56,723 nucleotides of DNA from Verrucomicrobiia bacterium Tous-C4TDCM (GCA_002304315.1 NEUO01000004.1:1-56723), one strand, 5' to 3'. Positions 34,700 through 43,692 are shown, numbered from the stretch's first letter. Notes: a model not told the origin generated them from the letters alone. Translations and numbers: made by a program.

Positions 34700-36361
34700 A
34701 TGACCGGATCCTTCCTGCCAAAGCCCTTCGCCCACACCTACGAGATCGACCCGAAATTCTCGAAGAGCGCGGTCTATTTCTCCTGCGAATTCGCGATCGA
34801 CCAGATCTTCAAGATCTACTCCGGCGGCCTCGGTTTCCTCGCCGGCTCGCACATGCGCTCGGCCGCGGCGATGCGTCAGAATCTCTGCGGCATCGGCATG
34901 CTGTGGACTTACGGCTACTACGACCAGGCCCGCGGCGAGGAGCGCGAGATGGCGGTGCAGTTCCGGAAAAAGCAATACGCCTTCCTGCAGGACACCGGCA
35001 TCAAGTTCCAGGTCCCGGTCCACGGCCACCCGGTCTGGGTCAAAGCGATGTTCCTGCCCGGCGACATCTTCGGCACCGTGCCGATGTTCTTCCTGAGCAC
35101 CGACATCGACGAGAACGACGGCCTCTCCCGCGCCATCACCCACCGGCTCTACGACAACGACCCGCTGCGCCGGATCGCCCAGTACATCATCCTCGGTGCC
35201 GGTGGCGCGCGGCTGCTGGAGGAACTCGGCGTCGATCCCGAGGTCTGGCACCTCAACGAGGCCCACGGCCTGGCCGCTGCGTTCCGCGTCTACGAGAAAC
35301 ATCGTAGTTCGGACGAAGTGAAGAAGCGCTTTGTCTTCACCACCCACACCCCGGAGGAGGCGGGCAACGAAAAACACGACTTCAAGCTGCTCCACGACTT
35401 CTCGTTCTTCGGCTCCGTCCCGATGGACGAAGTAAAGAAGCTCACCGGCATCGACGGCGACGTTTTCAACCACTCGCTCGCCGCCCTTCGTCTCAGCCAC
35501 CTTTCGAACGCGGTCTCCAGGCTCCATGGAGACGTCTCGCGCAAGATGTGGGAGAGCTTCCCCGGGATCTGTCCGATCACCCACGTCACCAACGCCCAGA
35601 ACGCGAAATACTGGACCGACCGCGGCCTCGAGCACGCGCGATTGGAGGGCAATGCCAGCGAACTCCGCAGCCGCAAGCGCGAGTTGAAATCGCAGCTCTT
35701 CCAGACCGTCGCCAACCAGACCGGCAAGCTCCTCAACCCCGACGTCCTCACGATCGTCTGGGCCCGCCGTTTCGCCGGCTACAAGCGCCCCGACCTGATC
35801 ACCCGCGACATCCGGATGTTCCGCGCGCTGATCAACAACAACGAGAAGCCCGTCCAAATCATCTGGGCCGGCAAGCCCTTCCCCTTCGACTTCGGCGCGA
35901 TCGAGACCTTCAACCACCTCGTCCAGGTGACCAAGGACTTCCCGAACGTCGCGGTGCTGGTCGGCTACGAGCTCGAACTGTCGCGCCTGTTGAAAAACGG
36001 CTCCGACGTCTGGCTGAACAACCCGGTCGTCACCCGCGAGGCCTCCGGCACCTCCGGCATGACCGCCGCGATGAACGCCTCGGTCAATCTCTCGACCTAC
36101 GACGGCTGGGTTTGCGAATTTTCCAAGGACAGCCACAACAGCTTCATCATTCCGCCAGCCGATCCGAGCCTGACCCCCGAGGCGCGCGACCGCCACGACC
36201 TGCTCGGCTTCTACCAGGCGATGGAGGAAAAGATCCTGCCGCTCTACTACGACGACCCCGACGGCTGGGCGAAGCTGGTCTTCAACTCGATGAACGAGGT
36301 GGTTCCCTTCTTCGACTCCGACCGGATGGTCACGGAGTATTACGAGAAGATCTACGCGTGA
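34700..36361 (+). CDS. Alpha-glucan phosphorylase family protein (GT35)
   Basis: A 553-aa protein from the ATG at 34700. Family landmarks are AVYFSCEFAIDQIFKIYSGG with LGFLAGSH (N-terminal), WHLNEAHGLAA, FTTHTPEEAGNEKHDF, WARRFAGYKRPDLITRD, IIWAGKPFPFD and REASGTSGMTAAMNASVNLS. It resembles the short alpha-glucan phosphorylases of glycogen metabolism. In characterised phosphorylases the residue after GTSGM or GTGNM is the Lys that binds PLP; here it is Thr. I recall the same Thr in Bacteroidota homologues, so this is probably a subfamily trait, but it questions PLP-dependent phosphorolysis. No other glycogen gene is adjacent. Confidence 0.88.
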   Translation: MTGSFLPKPFAHTYEIDPKFSKSAVYFSCEFAIDQIFKIYSGGLGFLAGSHMRSAAAMRQNLCGIGMLWTYGYYDQARGEEREMAVQFRKKQYAFLQDTGIKFQVPVHGHPVWVKAMFLPGDIFGTVPMFFLSTDIDENDGLSRAITHRLYDNDPLRRIAQYIILGAGGARLLEELGVDPEVWHLNEAHGLAAAFRVYEKHRSSDEVKKRFVFTTHTPEEAGNEKHDFKLLHDFSFFGSVPMDEVKKLTGIDGDVFNHSLAALRLSHLSNAVSRLHGDVSRKMWESFPGICPITHVTNAQNAKYWTDRGLEHARLEGNASELRSRKRELKSQLFQTVANQTGKLLNPDVLTIVWARRFAGYKRPDLITRDIRMFRALINNNEKPVQIIWAGKPFPFDFGAIETFNHLVQVTKDFPNVAVLVGYELELSRLLKNGSDVWLNNPVVTREASGTSGMTAAMNASVNLSTYDGWVCEFSKDSHNSFIIPPADPSLTPEARDRHDLLGFYQAMEEKILPLYYDDPDGWAKLVFNSMNEVVPFFDSDRMVTEYYEKIYA

Positions 36362-36476
36362 GCTTCCGTCCACCGCTCCGCCGCCAGCCGCTGACTTCTT
36401 ATTGACTTAAGAGTAGCCATCGACTGGGTAAAACAGACTCGATTTCACTTTCATGGAGACTCCCGGTATTATCTCG

Positions 36477-37286
36477 TCAGAGCCGCCCAACTAAAGCGCT
36501 ATGACGTGCAATCAAAGGCCAATCGGTTTCAACTTCTCTTCCAATTATAAGATAATCTATCAAACCCTGCTGATGAAGATCGATAAATCGCAAAAGATCA
36601 CTTTTACGGTGACTCCATTGCTCCTTCCCGTCCACAAATACCGCGTGACTAATAGATCTTCCAATTTTCTCTTCAAACATTCTTAACTCAAGCCCTACAA
36701 GATGGTACTCATAGACAGCATCGCTCATCTTGCTGCCACCTTTGGTTTTACCCCAATATTCTTTGATTTCCCATACCAGTGTAGGATTCTCGAGAGAAGG
36801 CATCGCTCCATCGAGATTTCGGGCACTGACGTGAAGGCCTTTTTCTGAAAACCAAACTGCTCGTCGCTGGGGATCAGGATCGAGGGTAGTTCCCGCCTCT
36901 ATACAAACACTTTTTGCTATTCCGGAAACTGCTGAGATTAACGCTTTCGAAGACTGATGATGCGTCTTATTTTTTGTTGTCGTTGATCCGAACACTAATT
37001 TGCTCTTACCGCAAAAAGAAATTGCTTCCTCTTCACTACGCAAGGAGCCTAGCGCCATTCCGAGCATTTTGGTGGACGCCGGAACATAAGCAATTAAAAG
37101 GTCGATGAGAGCGGGATCAATGGGGAAACTTCGCGCCTGTCCGTTTAAAACCCCTTCCCTTTGCAATGTATTTAGCCAACCTGAAACTGCGGCCGTGCCA
37201 CCTAGTCTCAGTGATCGAAAAAACCGTAAAAGACTCCAGAAATCGTGGTCCCATCGTAGCTCGGAGTATGGTTGGAGGCGAGTCAT
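36477..37286 (-). CDS. Putative type II restriction endonuclease (PD-(D/E)xK-like)
   Basis: A 269-aa protein if started at the ATG at 37286 (MTRLQPYSELRWDHDFW). The frame is open to the ATG at 37391, which would overlap the methylase start codon. Candidate nuclease core: NPTLVWEIKEYWGKTKGGSK, with ExK as in PD-(D/E)xK enzymes, followed by MSDAVYEYHLVGLELRMFEE. The sequence is clearly AT-richer than its neighbours, as is the adjoining D12-type adenine methylase on the other strand, so this is a horizontally acquired restriction-modification pair. The exact family and target site are unknown. Confidence 0.7.
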   Translation of the reverse strand: MTRLQPYSELRWDHDFWSLLRFFRSLRLGGTAAVSGWLNTLQREGVLNGQARSFPIDPALIDLLIAYVPASTKMLGMALGSLRSEEEAISFCGKSKLVFGSTTTKNKTHHQSSKALISAVSGIAKSVCIEAGTTLDPDPQRRAVWFSEKGLHVSARNLDGAMPSLENPTLVWEIKEYWGKTKGGSKMSDAVYEYHLVGLELRMFEEKIGRSISHAVFVDGKEQWSHRKSDLLRFIDLHQQGLIDYLIIGREVETDWPLIARHSALVGRL

Positions 37287-37389
37287 CTGTTGGTAGCGTT
37301 GGGGCGGGCGCGACGCAAAAATCCCTAGAAGCTGTTCATGCGAGCATCTTTTTTCTTGCTTTTGGTCGCCGACCTTTTTCAATGCTCCC

Positions 37390-38255
37390 ATGGTAAGGTT
37401 CAAGAACAATCTCGGCCCGTTCATCAAGTGGGCAGGAGGCAAGCAGAGCATCGCGGACCAACTGCTGCCTTGTTTCCCTGCTGGGTTCACCGGCTTTTAC
37501 GAGCCGTTCGTTGGAGGTGGGAGTGTTTTCATGGCCGCTGACTGGGACCACGCCGTGATCTCTGATGTCAATAGCTGGCTCGTCGATACTTACAAAGCGA
37601 TCCGCGATGACTGGATGCGCGTCGCAAAGCTCCTCGACAGAATGCCCAACGAAAAGGAGTTTTTCCTGAAGTTGAGGTCGAGACATTCTTCCGAATATGC
37701 TGACCAGTTCGAGCGTGCGGCAGCATTTATTTACTTAAACAAGACCTGCTTTAGAGGCCTCTTTCGTGTTAACCGAATGGGATTTTTAATGTTCCCTACG
37801 GTGAGTATGACCGCCGCTACTATGATCCGGAGAATCTTGCTAAAGTATCTTCTCTTCTGGCCAATGTTCAAATCTTCACGGGTGACTTCGAGCTCTGCCT
37901 TGCCACCGCAACTCCGGCCGACTTTGTCTACTTTGACCCACCGTATTACAAACTTGGCGGCTTCTCAGACTTTAATCGATATACTGCAGGGCAATTCAAA
38001 GAGGGTGATCACATTCGCCTTGCAGCACTGTGCAGGGAGCTTGATCAGCGCGAAATTCGGTGGGCGGTTTCAAATAGTGACACACCGTTTACTCGCGAAC
38101 TCTTCCAAGGATTTCAAGCTACCGTAATCAATGCCAGGAGAGAAATCAATCTAAGTGCAAAGGACCGAAATATCGGCGAGCTACTTTTCACCAACTATGA
38201 AATTCCAACGACTCTTCGCCGAGCCAATCAACAATCGGAGCTGGCCTTTGATTAA
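37390..38255 (+). pseudogene. D12-class adenine-specific DNA methyltransferase (Dam-like), frameshifted
   Basis: From the ATG at 37390 the protein opens with LGPFIKWAGGKQSIADQLLP (SAM site) and FYEPFVGGGSVFMA, and reads well to RGLFRVNRMG. At the T5 run at 37783-37787 the frame changes; with one extra T it continues NVPYGEYDRRYYDPENL, the catalytic ADFVYFDPPYYKLGGFSDF (DPPY), AVSNSDTPF and NIGELLFTNYEIP, ending with TAA at 38253-38255. The restored protein is about 288 aa, normal for Dam-like enzymes. In the sequenced state the DPPY domain is not translated. It ends 7 bp from the convergent pabB. Confidence 0.88.
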
Positions 38256-38261
38256 TAATCC

Positions 38262-39533
38262 TCAGAAAGAAATAGGACGAGGAACTTTGTAGTTGGTCAC
38301 CGCGAGCCGGATCCCGGCGGCCTTGTGGAGGGTTTCCTCGTACTCTTTCTCCGGTTCAGAATCGGCGACGATGCCTGCCCCGACATGATAACTCATCGAG
38401 TCCCCTTGGCGGACCAGTGTGCGGATCGCGATGTTGAACTGGCTTTCGCCGTGGTAGCCGAAATAGCCGATCGCTCCGCAGTAAATCCCGCGCGGCACCA
38501 CTTCCAATTCCGCGATGATCTCCATCGCCCGCATCTTCGGCGCACCGGTGATGCTGCCGCCGGGAAAGCAAGCCGCGAGGGCATCCAGGTGATCCACCCC
38601 GTCGTTCAGCCGGCCGCTGACCGTCGACACCATGTGGTGCACCTGGCCGAGCGTTTCGAGCTGGAGCATCTCATCGACTTTCACCGACCCGAACTCGCAG
38701 ACCTGGCCGAGGTCGTTGCGCAGCAGGTCGGTGATCATCACCAGCTCGGCGATTTCCTTCGGGCTGGTCTGCAACTCGTAGGCTGAGCGCCGGTCCTCGT
38801 CGGGATCCGCGAAACGGGGGCGCGTGCCTTTGATCGGCCGGGTCTCGATGCCGCGGCCGGAAAGCCGCAGGAAGGTCTCCGGCGAAGAAGAGAGCAGCTC
38901 GGTGCCGTCGAGCGAAAGGTAGGCCGCCAGCGGTGCGGGAGAACATTCGCGCAAGGTCTCATACAGCGGGAACAAGCCAGGCCCACGGACTTTCGCTGCG
39001 AAGGCCTGGGTCAGGTTCACCTGATAGATATCGCCAGCCACGATCCAATCGTGGATCCGGCGAACCGCGGCGAGGAAGGTCTCGCGCTCCATCAGCGGGC
39101 GGAAGTCACCGATCTCCGGCCGCTTCTGTTCCGGCGCACGCAGTTCCGCGGAAAGCCGGCCACATTCATGCCAGCGCCCGCTTCGATGATCGTGCACCAG
39201 CATTTCGGGAAAATCCCCGAACACGAACTCACCGCCGTAGCCGACCCAGCCACACAGCCCGCCGAGCGGAAAGCCGCGGTCCGGCGCGGGGCCGGCGGCA
39301 CCTCGATCCAGAACGGCCCGGAGCCGCGCACGGTCGGCGGCGTCGTGAATCGAGCCGCGCAGGATTTCCGCGGGCCGTGCGGCGATCACCGAAACCGGCG
39401 CGCCGTAGCTGGCCGGCAGGTGGCCGGCGGTGTCGAAAAACACTAACCCGTCGAGATGCGACAGCGCCGCCGCGACCTCGCACGGCGTCATGCCGTCGAG
39501 CGATGCGGTCCGGGTGACAAGGGCGGCGTCCAC
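38262..39533 (-). CDS. pabB: Aminodeoxychorismate synthase component I
   Basis: A chorismate-utilising enzyme supplying p-aminobenzoate for folate. Landmarks: GDIYQVNLTQAFAAKV, LLSSSPETFLRL, IKGTRPRFADPDEDR, LVMITDLLRNDLGQVCEFGS, HHMVSTVSGRL, FPGGSITGAPKMRAMEII and GYFGYHGESQFNIAIRT. These catalytic blocks are complete. I favour PabB over TrpE because of the PIKGT motif and the short N-terminal domain. The start is uncertain: a GTG at 39533 is chosen because the longer frame to 39623 runs into a REP-like half element at 39575-39600; an ATG at 39491 is another option. Confidence 0.9.
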   Translation of the reverse strand: MDAALVTRTASLDGMTPCEVAAALSHLDGLVFFDTAGHLPASYGAPVSVIAARPAEILRGSIHDAADRARLRAVLDRGAAGPAPDRGFPLGGLCGWVGYGGEFVFGDFPEMLVHDHRSGRWHECGRLSAELRAPEQKRPEIGDFRPLMERETFLAAVRRIHDWIVAGDIYQVNLTQAFAAKVRGPGLFPLYETLRECSPAPLAAYLSLDGTELLSSSPETFLRLSGRGIETRPIKGTRPRFADPDEDRRSAYELQTSPKEIAELVMITDLLRNDLGQVCEFGSVKVDEMLQLETLGQVHHMVSTVSGRLNDGVDHLDALAACFPGGSITGAPKMRAMEIIAELEVVPRGIYCGAIGYFGYHGESQFNIAIRTLVRQGDSMSYHVGAGIVADSEPEKEYEETLHKAAGIRLAVTNYKVPRPISF

Positions 39534-39574
39534 GGACGGAAGGTGGGAGTGCCCCGCCGCGGATTCAAAGGAAA

Positions 39575-39600
39575 AAGAGGGGTGCGGGCGGCTCGCCTGC
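39575..39600. repeat. Half copy of the GC-rich palindrome at 31889
   Basis: 26 nt starting aagaggggtgcgggcggctc match the left arm at 31889-31914 with one mismatch (cgcctgc against cgcccgc). No complementary arm follows within 100 nt. It lies between pabB and the divergent helical-repeat gene. Confidence 0.85.
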
Positions 39601-39696
39601 ATTCCTGCTATGGACTGCGGCATCTTGCCGCCAGCCCAACTTGCCTCCCGAGACTTCCCCTTGCCCCGGAGTTAGCACTTCGATAGTTCCTGTTAA

Positions 39697-41223
39697 GTGA
39701 TCACCAAGGCTCGCTACCTTCTCCCCGTCGCGGCAGCACTCGGCTTTCTCGCCGGCTTCGCCGCGCACCGGCCGAAGGAGACCCCGCCGGTCGTAGCGAC
39801 ACCGGAAAACACTCCGCCGCCCCGCCCCAAGCATCAGGCCAGCCCCGCCGCCGATTCCGCACCGACCCCGCCGCCGGTGGGCATGAAATCCGCCGACACC
39901 CTCGGCGAGCTGCTTGCCATCACGGACGCGGAAGACCTCTACGCCCGCCTCGCGCTGTGGCAGCTCGATGCCCCGGAGGAGGACCTCGCCGCCTTTTGGG
40001 CCGCCTACCGGAAGCGCGACGACCGCGATACCGGCCTCATCGATCTGATCTTCTCGCAGTGGACGAAGACCAACCCGCTTGCCGCGATCGAAGCGGCCAA
40101 GGGCTCCGGCCACGATGGCATCCCGTGGTGGGCCTGGACCATCAAGGACCCCGACGCGGCGATCGCTGCGGTGCGCGGGGCATCGGAGGAAATGTCAGGC
40201 TTCGTGATGCGTGCCATCGGTCAATTCCACCCTGAGCGCGCAATGCAGGTGCTCGAGGAAAACCCCGGCTTCGCCCAGTGGAACGGCATCGAAGGCATCC
40301 TCAACGGCCTGACCCGCACCGACCCCGAGGCCGCGCTCGCCTTCCAGCAGAAGCACGGCCGGATGCGCGATACCGACGCGATCGAAAAGCTGACCCGCGA
40401 GGACCCGCACGGCGCGATGGAGTGGCTCCGCACCCGCTCGCAGGGCGATGATTCTTATTCACGGGAGGCCTTCCTCCGCACCCTGGAGCGCGAGACCCCT
40501 GAAATGCTCGCCGAACTGGCTGCGGCCTGCCCCTCGGGCGAGTTCAAATGGAAACTCGAGAGTGCCGCCTTCCGCCATCTCGCCGAAACCAACCCCACCG
40601 ATGCCCTGGCCCAGGCCCGCGCCGCTACGTCCCCGCGGATTGCCGCGGAGCGGCTTGCGGTGATCGGGAAAGGGCTCTCGGAAAGCGATCCGCGGAAGGC
40701 CTTGGAGATCTTCCATGAACTCTTCAAAGCCTGCCCGGACGCCGGCAACCGGGAGAACTGGACCCGCTACCCGAACGGTGCCAGCGGCGGCAGCTGTTCC
40801 ATCGATGGCGTGCAGCCTTTCATCGACGATCTCGTCGCCGCGGGTCCTCTAGCCGCCCTGAACGCGGCAGCTTTGGGAGCCGATGTCTCGACCTTGAAAC
40901 GCGGGATGGACAGCAGCGCCCTCGCCACCGTCGCCCGGACCTGGGCACGCCAGGACCTCGAGGAATTCGGAGGGTGGCTGGAAGTCCAGGAACCCGGTCC
41001 GCTTCAGGACCACGGGGCCACGATCCTAGTCGAGAGCCTAAACAATCAAGGCGAGTTCGCCCGGGCCCTCGACTGGTCGGCCCGCATGTCCGACGACGCG
41101 TATCGCCGAAGTTCGACACAGAATGCCTTCAGCCAGTGGCAAAGCCGCGATCAGGCGGCGGCTCACCAATGGCTCGAGCAGACCGAGTTGCCCGAGGACC
41201 TGTGCAAGGCGCTCGAACCTTAA
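39697..41223 (+). CDS. Exported helical-repeat protein, first of a tandem pair
   Basis: A 508-aa protein with a GTG start at 39697; the N-terminus is hydrophobic (LLPVAAALGFLAGFAAHR), a signal or anchor, followed by a Pro-rich linker. The rest is made of repeats of the type TDPEAALAFQQKHG, ETNPTDALAQARA, ESDPRKALEIFHELF and SRDQAAAHQWLEQT, which resemble alpha-solenoid repeats of TPR/Sel1 flavour. I know this as a lineage-typical verrucomicrobial family, without assigned function. It is followed after 11 bp by a related protein with the same layout. No catalytic motif seen. Confidence 0.75.
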   Translation: MITKARYLLPVAAALGFLAGFAAHRPKETPPVVATPENTPPPRPKHQASPAADSAPTPPPVGMKSADTLGELLAITDAEDLYARLALWQLDAPEEDLAAFWAAYRKRDDRDTGLIDLIFSQWTKTNPLAAIEAAKGSGHDGIPWWAWTIKDPDAAIAAVRGASEEMSGFVMRAIGQFHPERAMQVLEENPGFAQWNGIEGILNGLTRTDPEAALAFQQKHGRMRDTDAIEKLTREDPHGAMEWLRTRSQGDDSYSREAFLRTLERETPEMLAELAAACPSGEFKWKLESAAFRHLAETNPTDALAQARAATSPRIAAERLAVIGKGLSESDPRKALEIFHELFKACPDAGNRENWTRYPNGASGGSCSIDGVQPFIDDLVAAGPLAALNAAALGADVSTLKRGMDSSALATVARTWARQDLEEFGGWLEVQEPGPLQDHGATILVESLNNQGEFARALDWSARMSDDAYRRSSTQNAFSQWQSRDQAAAHQWLEQTELPEDLCKALEP

Positions 41224-41234
41224 ATCCAAAACCG

Positions 41235-43238
41235 ATGAGACCGCCCCCGATCCATCTCTTGGCGGCAGTTTGCTTCGCCGCCTTCGCCCTCGCCGGTTGG
41301 CAAGCCGCCACGCCTGAAAAGCCGGCAACCCCAAGTGTCACCGAGACGCCTTCCGCCAAAGCCTCCAAACGCGGCCCCCGCACCGCAGGCAAATCCGCGA
41401 TGCCGGAAGACGTCCGCCAGCGCCTCGCCGCGATCCATGCCGCCCGCACGCCGGACGAACGCCTCCGCGCCACCCTCGCGCTGGCCCACAGCCTGCCGGT
41501 CTCCGAAATGGAACGTTGGTATCAGGCCGACTGGTTCGACTTCCACGACAACATGGATTCAAACCTCTTCTCCCGCATCACCCGCGCCCGCTGGCTGGCG
41601 GAAGATCCCGAGGGACTGATGAGCTATTTCCTCCGCCGCAACAACGACAAGACCCACGAGACGGCCGAACGCTGGGCGAGCCAGGACCCGCGCGGCGCGC
41701 TCGCCTTCATGGAGGGCGTGAAAGACAAGGGCGACTTCCAGAAACTCGCCTCCGCCATGGCCGGTCCACTCGCCGAGGCCGATCCCGCGCTGGCCGTCGC
41801 GCTGGTCTTGAAGCTCCAGACGTTGCTTGGCGAAGGCGAAAGCTGGGCCGTTTCCGAGATGATCGAAGAGCTCGCCAACAACTCCCCGGCTCTGCTTGAA
41901 AGCGAGTCCGCCAACTGGCCGGCCGGCCTCCGGGAGACCGCCCGACAGTCCCTGGTCAATGCCTCCCTGAAGAAAGACTTCACAGGAGGGATCGCCACCC
42001 TGCGCGATGTCCCCGATGGCAAGAAGCGCTTCCTCGCCGCGATGGAAAGCGACCGGGACATGATCAAGGAAATGATGAAGAACCCTTCCTCTCTGCCGGA
42101 CGGCTGGTTCGCCGAAGCCGCCTCGGCCAATCCCTATTACCTCGTCAACGAGAACCCCGGCCAGTGGCTCGACACCGACCTCGCCGCGATGGGTTTCAAC
42201 ACAGAGCAATCGCAACGGCTGCTTAGAACTGCCATGAGCTACCTCGGCCAAAAGGATCCCGACCGCGCTCTGGCTCTGCTCGACGGCGACACACTCGACG
42301 CCAACCAGCGGAACAACCTGCTCTCATTCACTCTGTCCTCCCTCGCCTCCAAGGACAAAGCCCGGGCGGAAGCATGGATCGCCACCTTGACCGACCCGCA
42401 GGAGATCGAACAAGCCCGCCAGGCCCTCGAAAACGCCAGCGCAGAGGCCGAGGACAAGACCCCGCCGACCCCTTCCGAATGGCTGACCGGTCTCGTGGAC
42501 AAAGACGAGTCGGCGATGTGGCAATACAACCGTCTCGCGCAAAGCTGGGACCGCGGCCAATCGAACGCCGTCGCCGCCGAATTCGCCGGGCTTCCTGCCG
42601 ACCAGAAGTCCGTGATCGCCGCCAAGCTCGCCGATGACGACCAGAGCGACGCACCCGTCCCACTCCGCGCCGAGGCCATCCGTCACCTGCTCGAAAACCC
42701 CGCCGAGCCCGATCCCGAGGCCGCCCAAAACGGCGAAGAAGTCCAACTCCTCCGCTCCGCCTCGAACCTCGCCAGCACCTGGGGCCGCGAGGACCCCGCC
42801 GCCGCCGGCCGCTGGATCCGCAGCCTGCCCGCCGGCGACGAGCGGCTGTGGGCCGCGAAAAACCTCGCCGGCCAGTGGGCCGAATACGAACCCGCCGCCG
42901 CCCGCCAATGGGCCGCCGGCCTCCCCGCCGACGAGCGCAAGGAAGTCGTCAAATACCTCGAAACCGGCGGCGCGCAGGAGCGCTGCCCCCCCGGGACCGC
43001 CGGTCCTCAGACCGGCCGGACAGCCCTCCCCAATCGTCACCCCAGCAGCTTCCGCAGCGTCGCCGTGATCTCCTCGCGGCCCAGCAGCCCGGCTGCCACG
43101 GCGAGGGTGAGGTTTTCCCAGTCCTCCACATTGAGCGTCTCCTCCGGAAGAAGTCCGTTCTCACTGAGGAAAACGAGACAGGTCGCGAGCGCGACCCGCT
43201 TGTTGCCATCGACGAAGGGGTGGTTGCCGCTCAGATAG
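41235..43238 (+). CDS. Exported helical-repeat protein, second of a tandem pair, with suspect C-terminus
   Basis: From the ATG at 41235: a signal segment (IHLLAAVCFAAFALAGWQ), Pro/Thr-rich linker, then repeats similar to its neighbour (ASQDPRGALAFMEGV, LGQKDPDRALALLDG, REDPAAAGRWIRSLPAGDER, EYEPAAARQWAAGLPADER). Up to about residue 577 (KYLETGG) the protein is coherent. After that it becomes Pro/Arg/Ser-rich and runs about 200 bp antisense to the Doc gene, ending at 43238. A GC-rich palindrome lies at the transition. The native stop was probably lost. Function unknown. Confidence 0.72.
   Translation: MRPPPIHLLAAVCFAAFALAGWQAATPEKPATPSVTETPSAKASKRGPRTAGKSAMPEDVRQRLAAIHAARTPDERLRATLALAHSLPVSEMERWYQADWFDFHDNMDSNLFSRITRARWLAEDPEGLMSYFLRRNNDKTHETAERWASQDPRGALAFMEGVKDKGDFQKLASAMAGPLAEADPALAVALVLKLQTLLGEGESWAVSEMIEELANNSPALLESESANWPAGLRETARQSLVNASLKKDFTGGIATLRDVPDGKKRFLAAMESDRDMIKEMMKNPSSLPDGWFAEAASANPYYLVNENPGQWLDTDLAAMGFNTEQSQRLLRTAMSYLGQKDPDRALALLDGDTLDANQRNNLLSFTLSSLASKDKARAEAWIATLTDPQEIEQARQALENASAEAEDKTPPTPSEWLTGLVDKDESAMWQYNRLAQSWDRGQSNAVAAEFAGLPADQKSVIAAKLADDDQSDAPVPLRAEAIRHLLENPAEPDPEAAQNGEEVQLLRSASNLASTWGREDPAAAGRWIRSLPAGDERLWAAKNLAGQWAEYEPAAARQWAAGLPADERKEVVKYLETGGAQERCPPGTAGPQTGRTALPNRHPSSFRSVAVISSRPSSPAATARVRFSQSSTLSVSSGRSPFSLRKTRQVASATRLLPSTKGWLPLR
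42999..43016. repeat. Short GC-rich hairpin
   Basis: gccggtc (42999-43005) pairs with gaccggc (43010-43016) around a ctca loop. It lies where the helical-repeat protein loses its coherent sequence and between convergent genes. No T-run follows, so it is a REP-like hairpin rather than a typical terminator. Confidence 0.7.
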
Positions 43239-43432
43239 AAGAGATAGGCCGCGGCGATCTCGATCGGTTCGGAAATGAGCGGCGCTCCCATCATCGTCGC
43301 CTGAGGCGCGGCTACCGCGGATTCCAGCAAATCACGCGACCGGATGCCCGTCCCACCACCGTGAGCCGCAAGAACCTGCTCGTGGATCGCCAGCACCGCT
43401 TCCACGGTGGGATGTTTCAAGGCCGCACTCAC
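43037..43432 (-). CDS. Doc-family toxin (Fic fold)
   Basis: A 131-aa protein with a GTG start at 43432 that overlaps the antitoxin stop (GTGA). The Fic/Doc motif HPFVDGNKRVA (residues 71-81) is complete; family enzymes phosphorylate EF-Tu and stop translation. The N-terminal AVLAIHEQVLAAHGGGTGIR and the block YLFYLSGN fit death-on-curing proteins. Its 3' end is convergent with, and overlapped by, the run-on frame of the helical-repeat gene. Neutralised by the upstream AbrB-type protein (inference from order and overlap). Confidence 0.92.
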   Translation of the reverse strand: MSAALKHPTVEAVLAIHEQVLAAHGGGTGIRSRDLLESAVAAPQATMMGAPLISEPIEIAAAYLFYLSGNHPFVDGNKRVALATCLVFLSENGLLPEETLNVEDWENLTLAVAAGLLGREEITATLRKLLG

Positions 43433-43665
43433 GACAGCCGCCGGAAGAGTTCGCTGTTCTTCCCGATGATCCGCTTCGCCGCTTCCGCCGCGGACTCTGC
43501 CGAGATCTGCACCGGATGCATCGGCGTGATCGTGATCGTGCCGCCCGGATGCACCTCCACGTTCACCTCGTCTCCCGGCTTGAGACGGGCAAGCTGCAGC
43601 AGGGTGGAATCGAAGATGAGACCGTGGGAATTGCCGATCTTGGCGATGGTTTTGATCATGGTCAT
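43429..43665 (-). CDS. AbrB/MazE-type antitoxin paired with Doc
   Basis: A 78-aa protein from the ATG at 43665 (a second ATG lies two codons on). The SpoVT-AbrB DNA-binding fold is seen in IKTIAKIGNSHGLIFDSTLL and LKPGDEVNVEVHPGGTITI. The C-terminal ESAAEAAKRIIGKNSELF is the likely toxin-binding helix. Doc is classically paired with a Phd-type antitoxin, so this is the AbrB-type variant of the pair. A TTGACA box ends 21 bp upstream. Confidence 0.88.
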   Translation of the reverse strand: MTMIKTIAKIGNSHGLIFDSTLLQLARLKPGDEVNVEVHPGGTITITPMHPVQISAESAAEAAKRIIGKNSELFRRLS

Positions 43666-43692
43666 ACAATGTTTTACCGGCCGGCGGATGTC
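43666..43692 (-). promoter_or_regulatory. Possible promoter of the toxin-antitoxin operon
   Basis: On the minus strand a perfect TTGACA (43692-43687) is followed after 17 nt by CATTGT directly against the antitoxin ATG. The -10 match is poor (3 of 6). If used, the mRNA would be leaderless or would use the second ATG. Low certainty. Confidence 0.35.

Noticed and set aside
34622-36373. 583-codon minus-strand frame
   Set aside because: Antisense of the alpha-glucan phosphorylase; Val/Asp/Glu/Arg composition without motifs.
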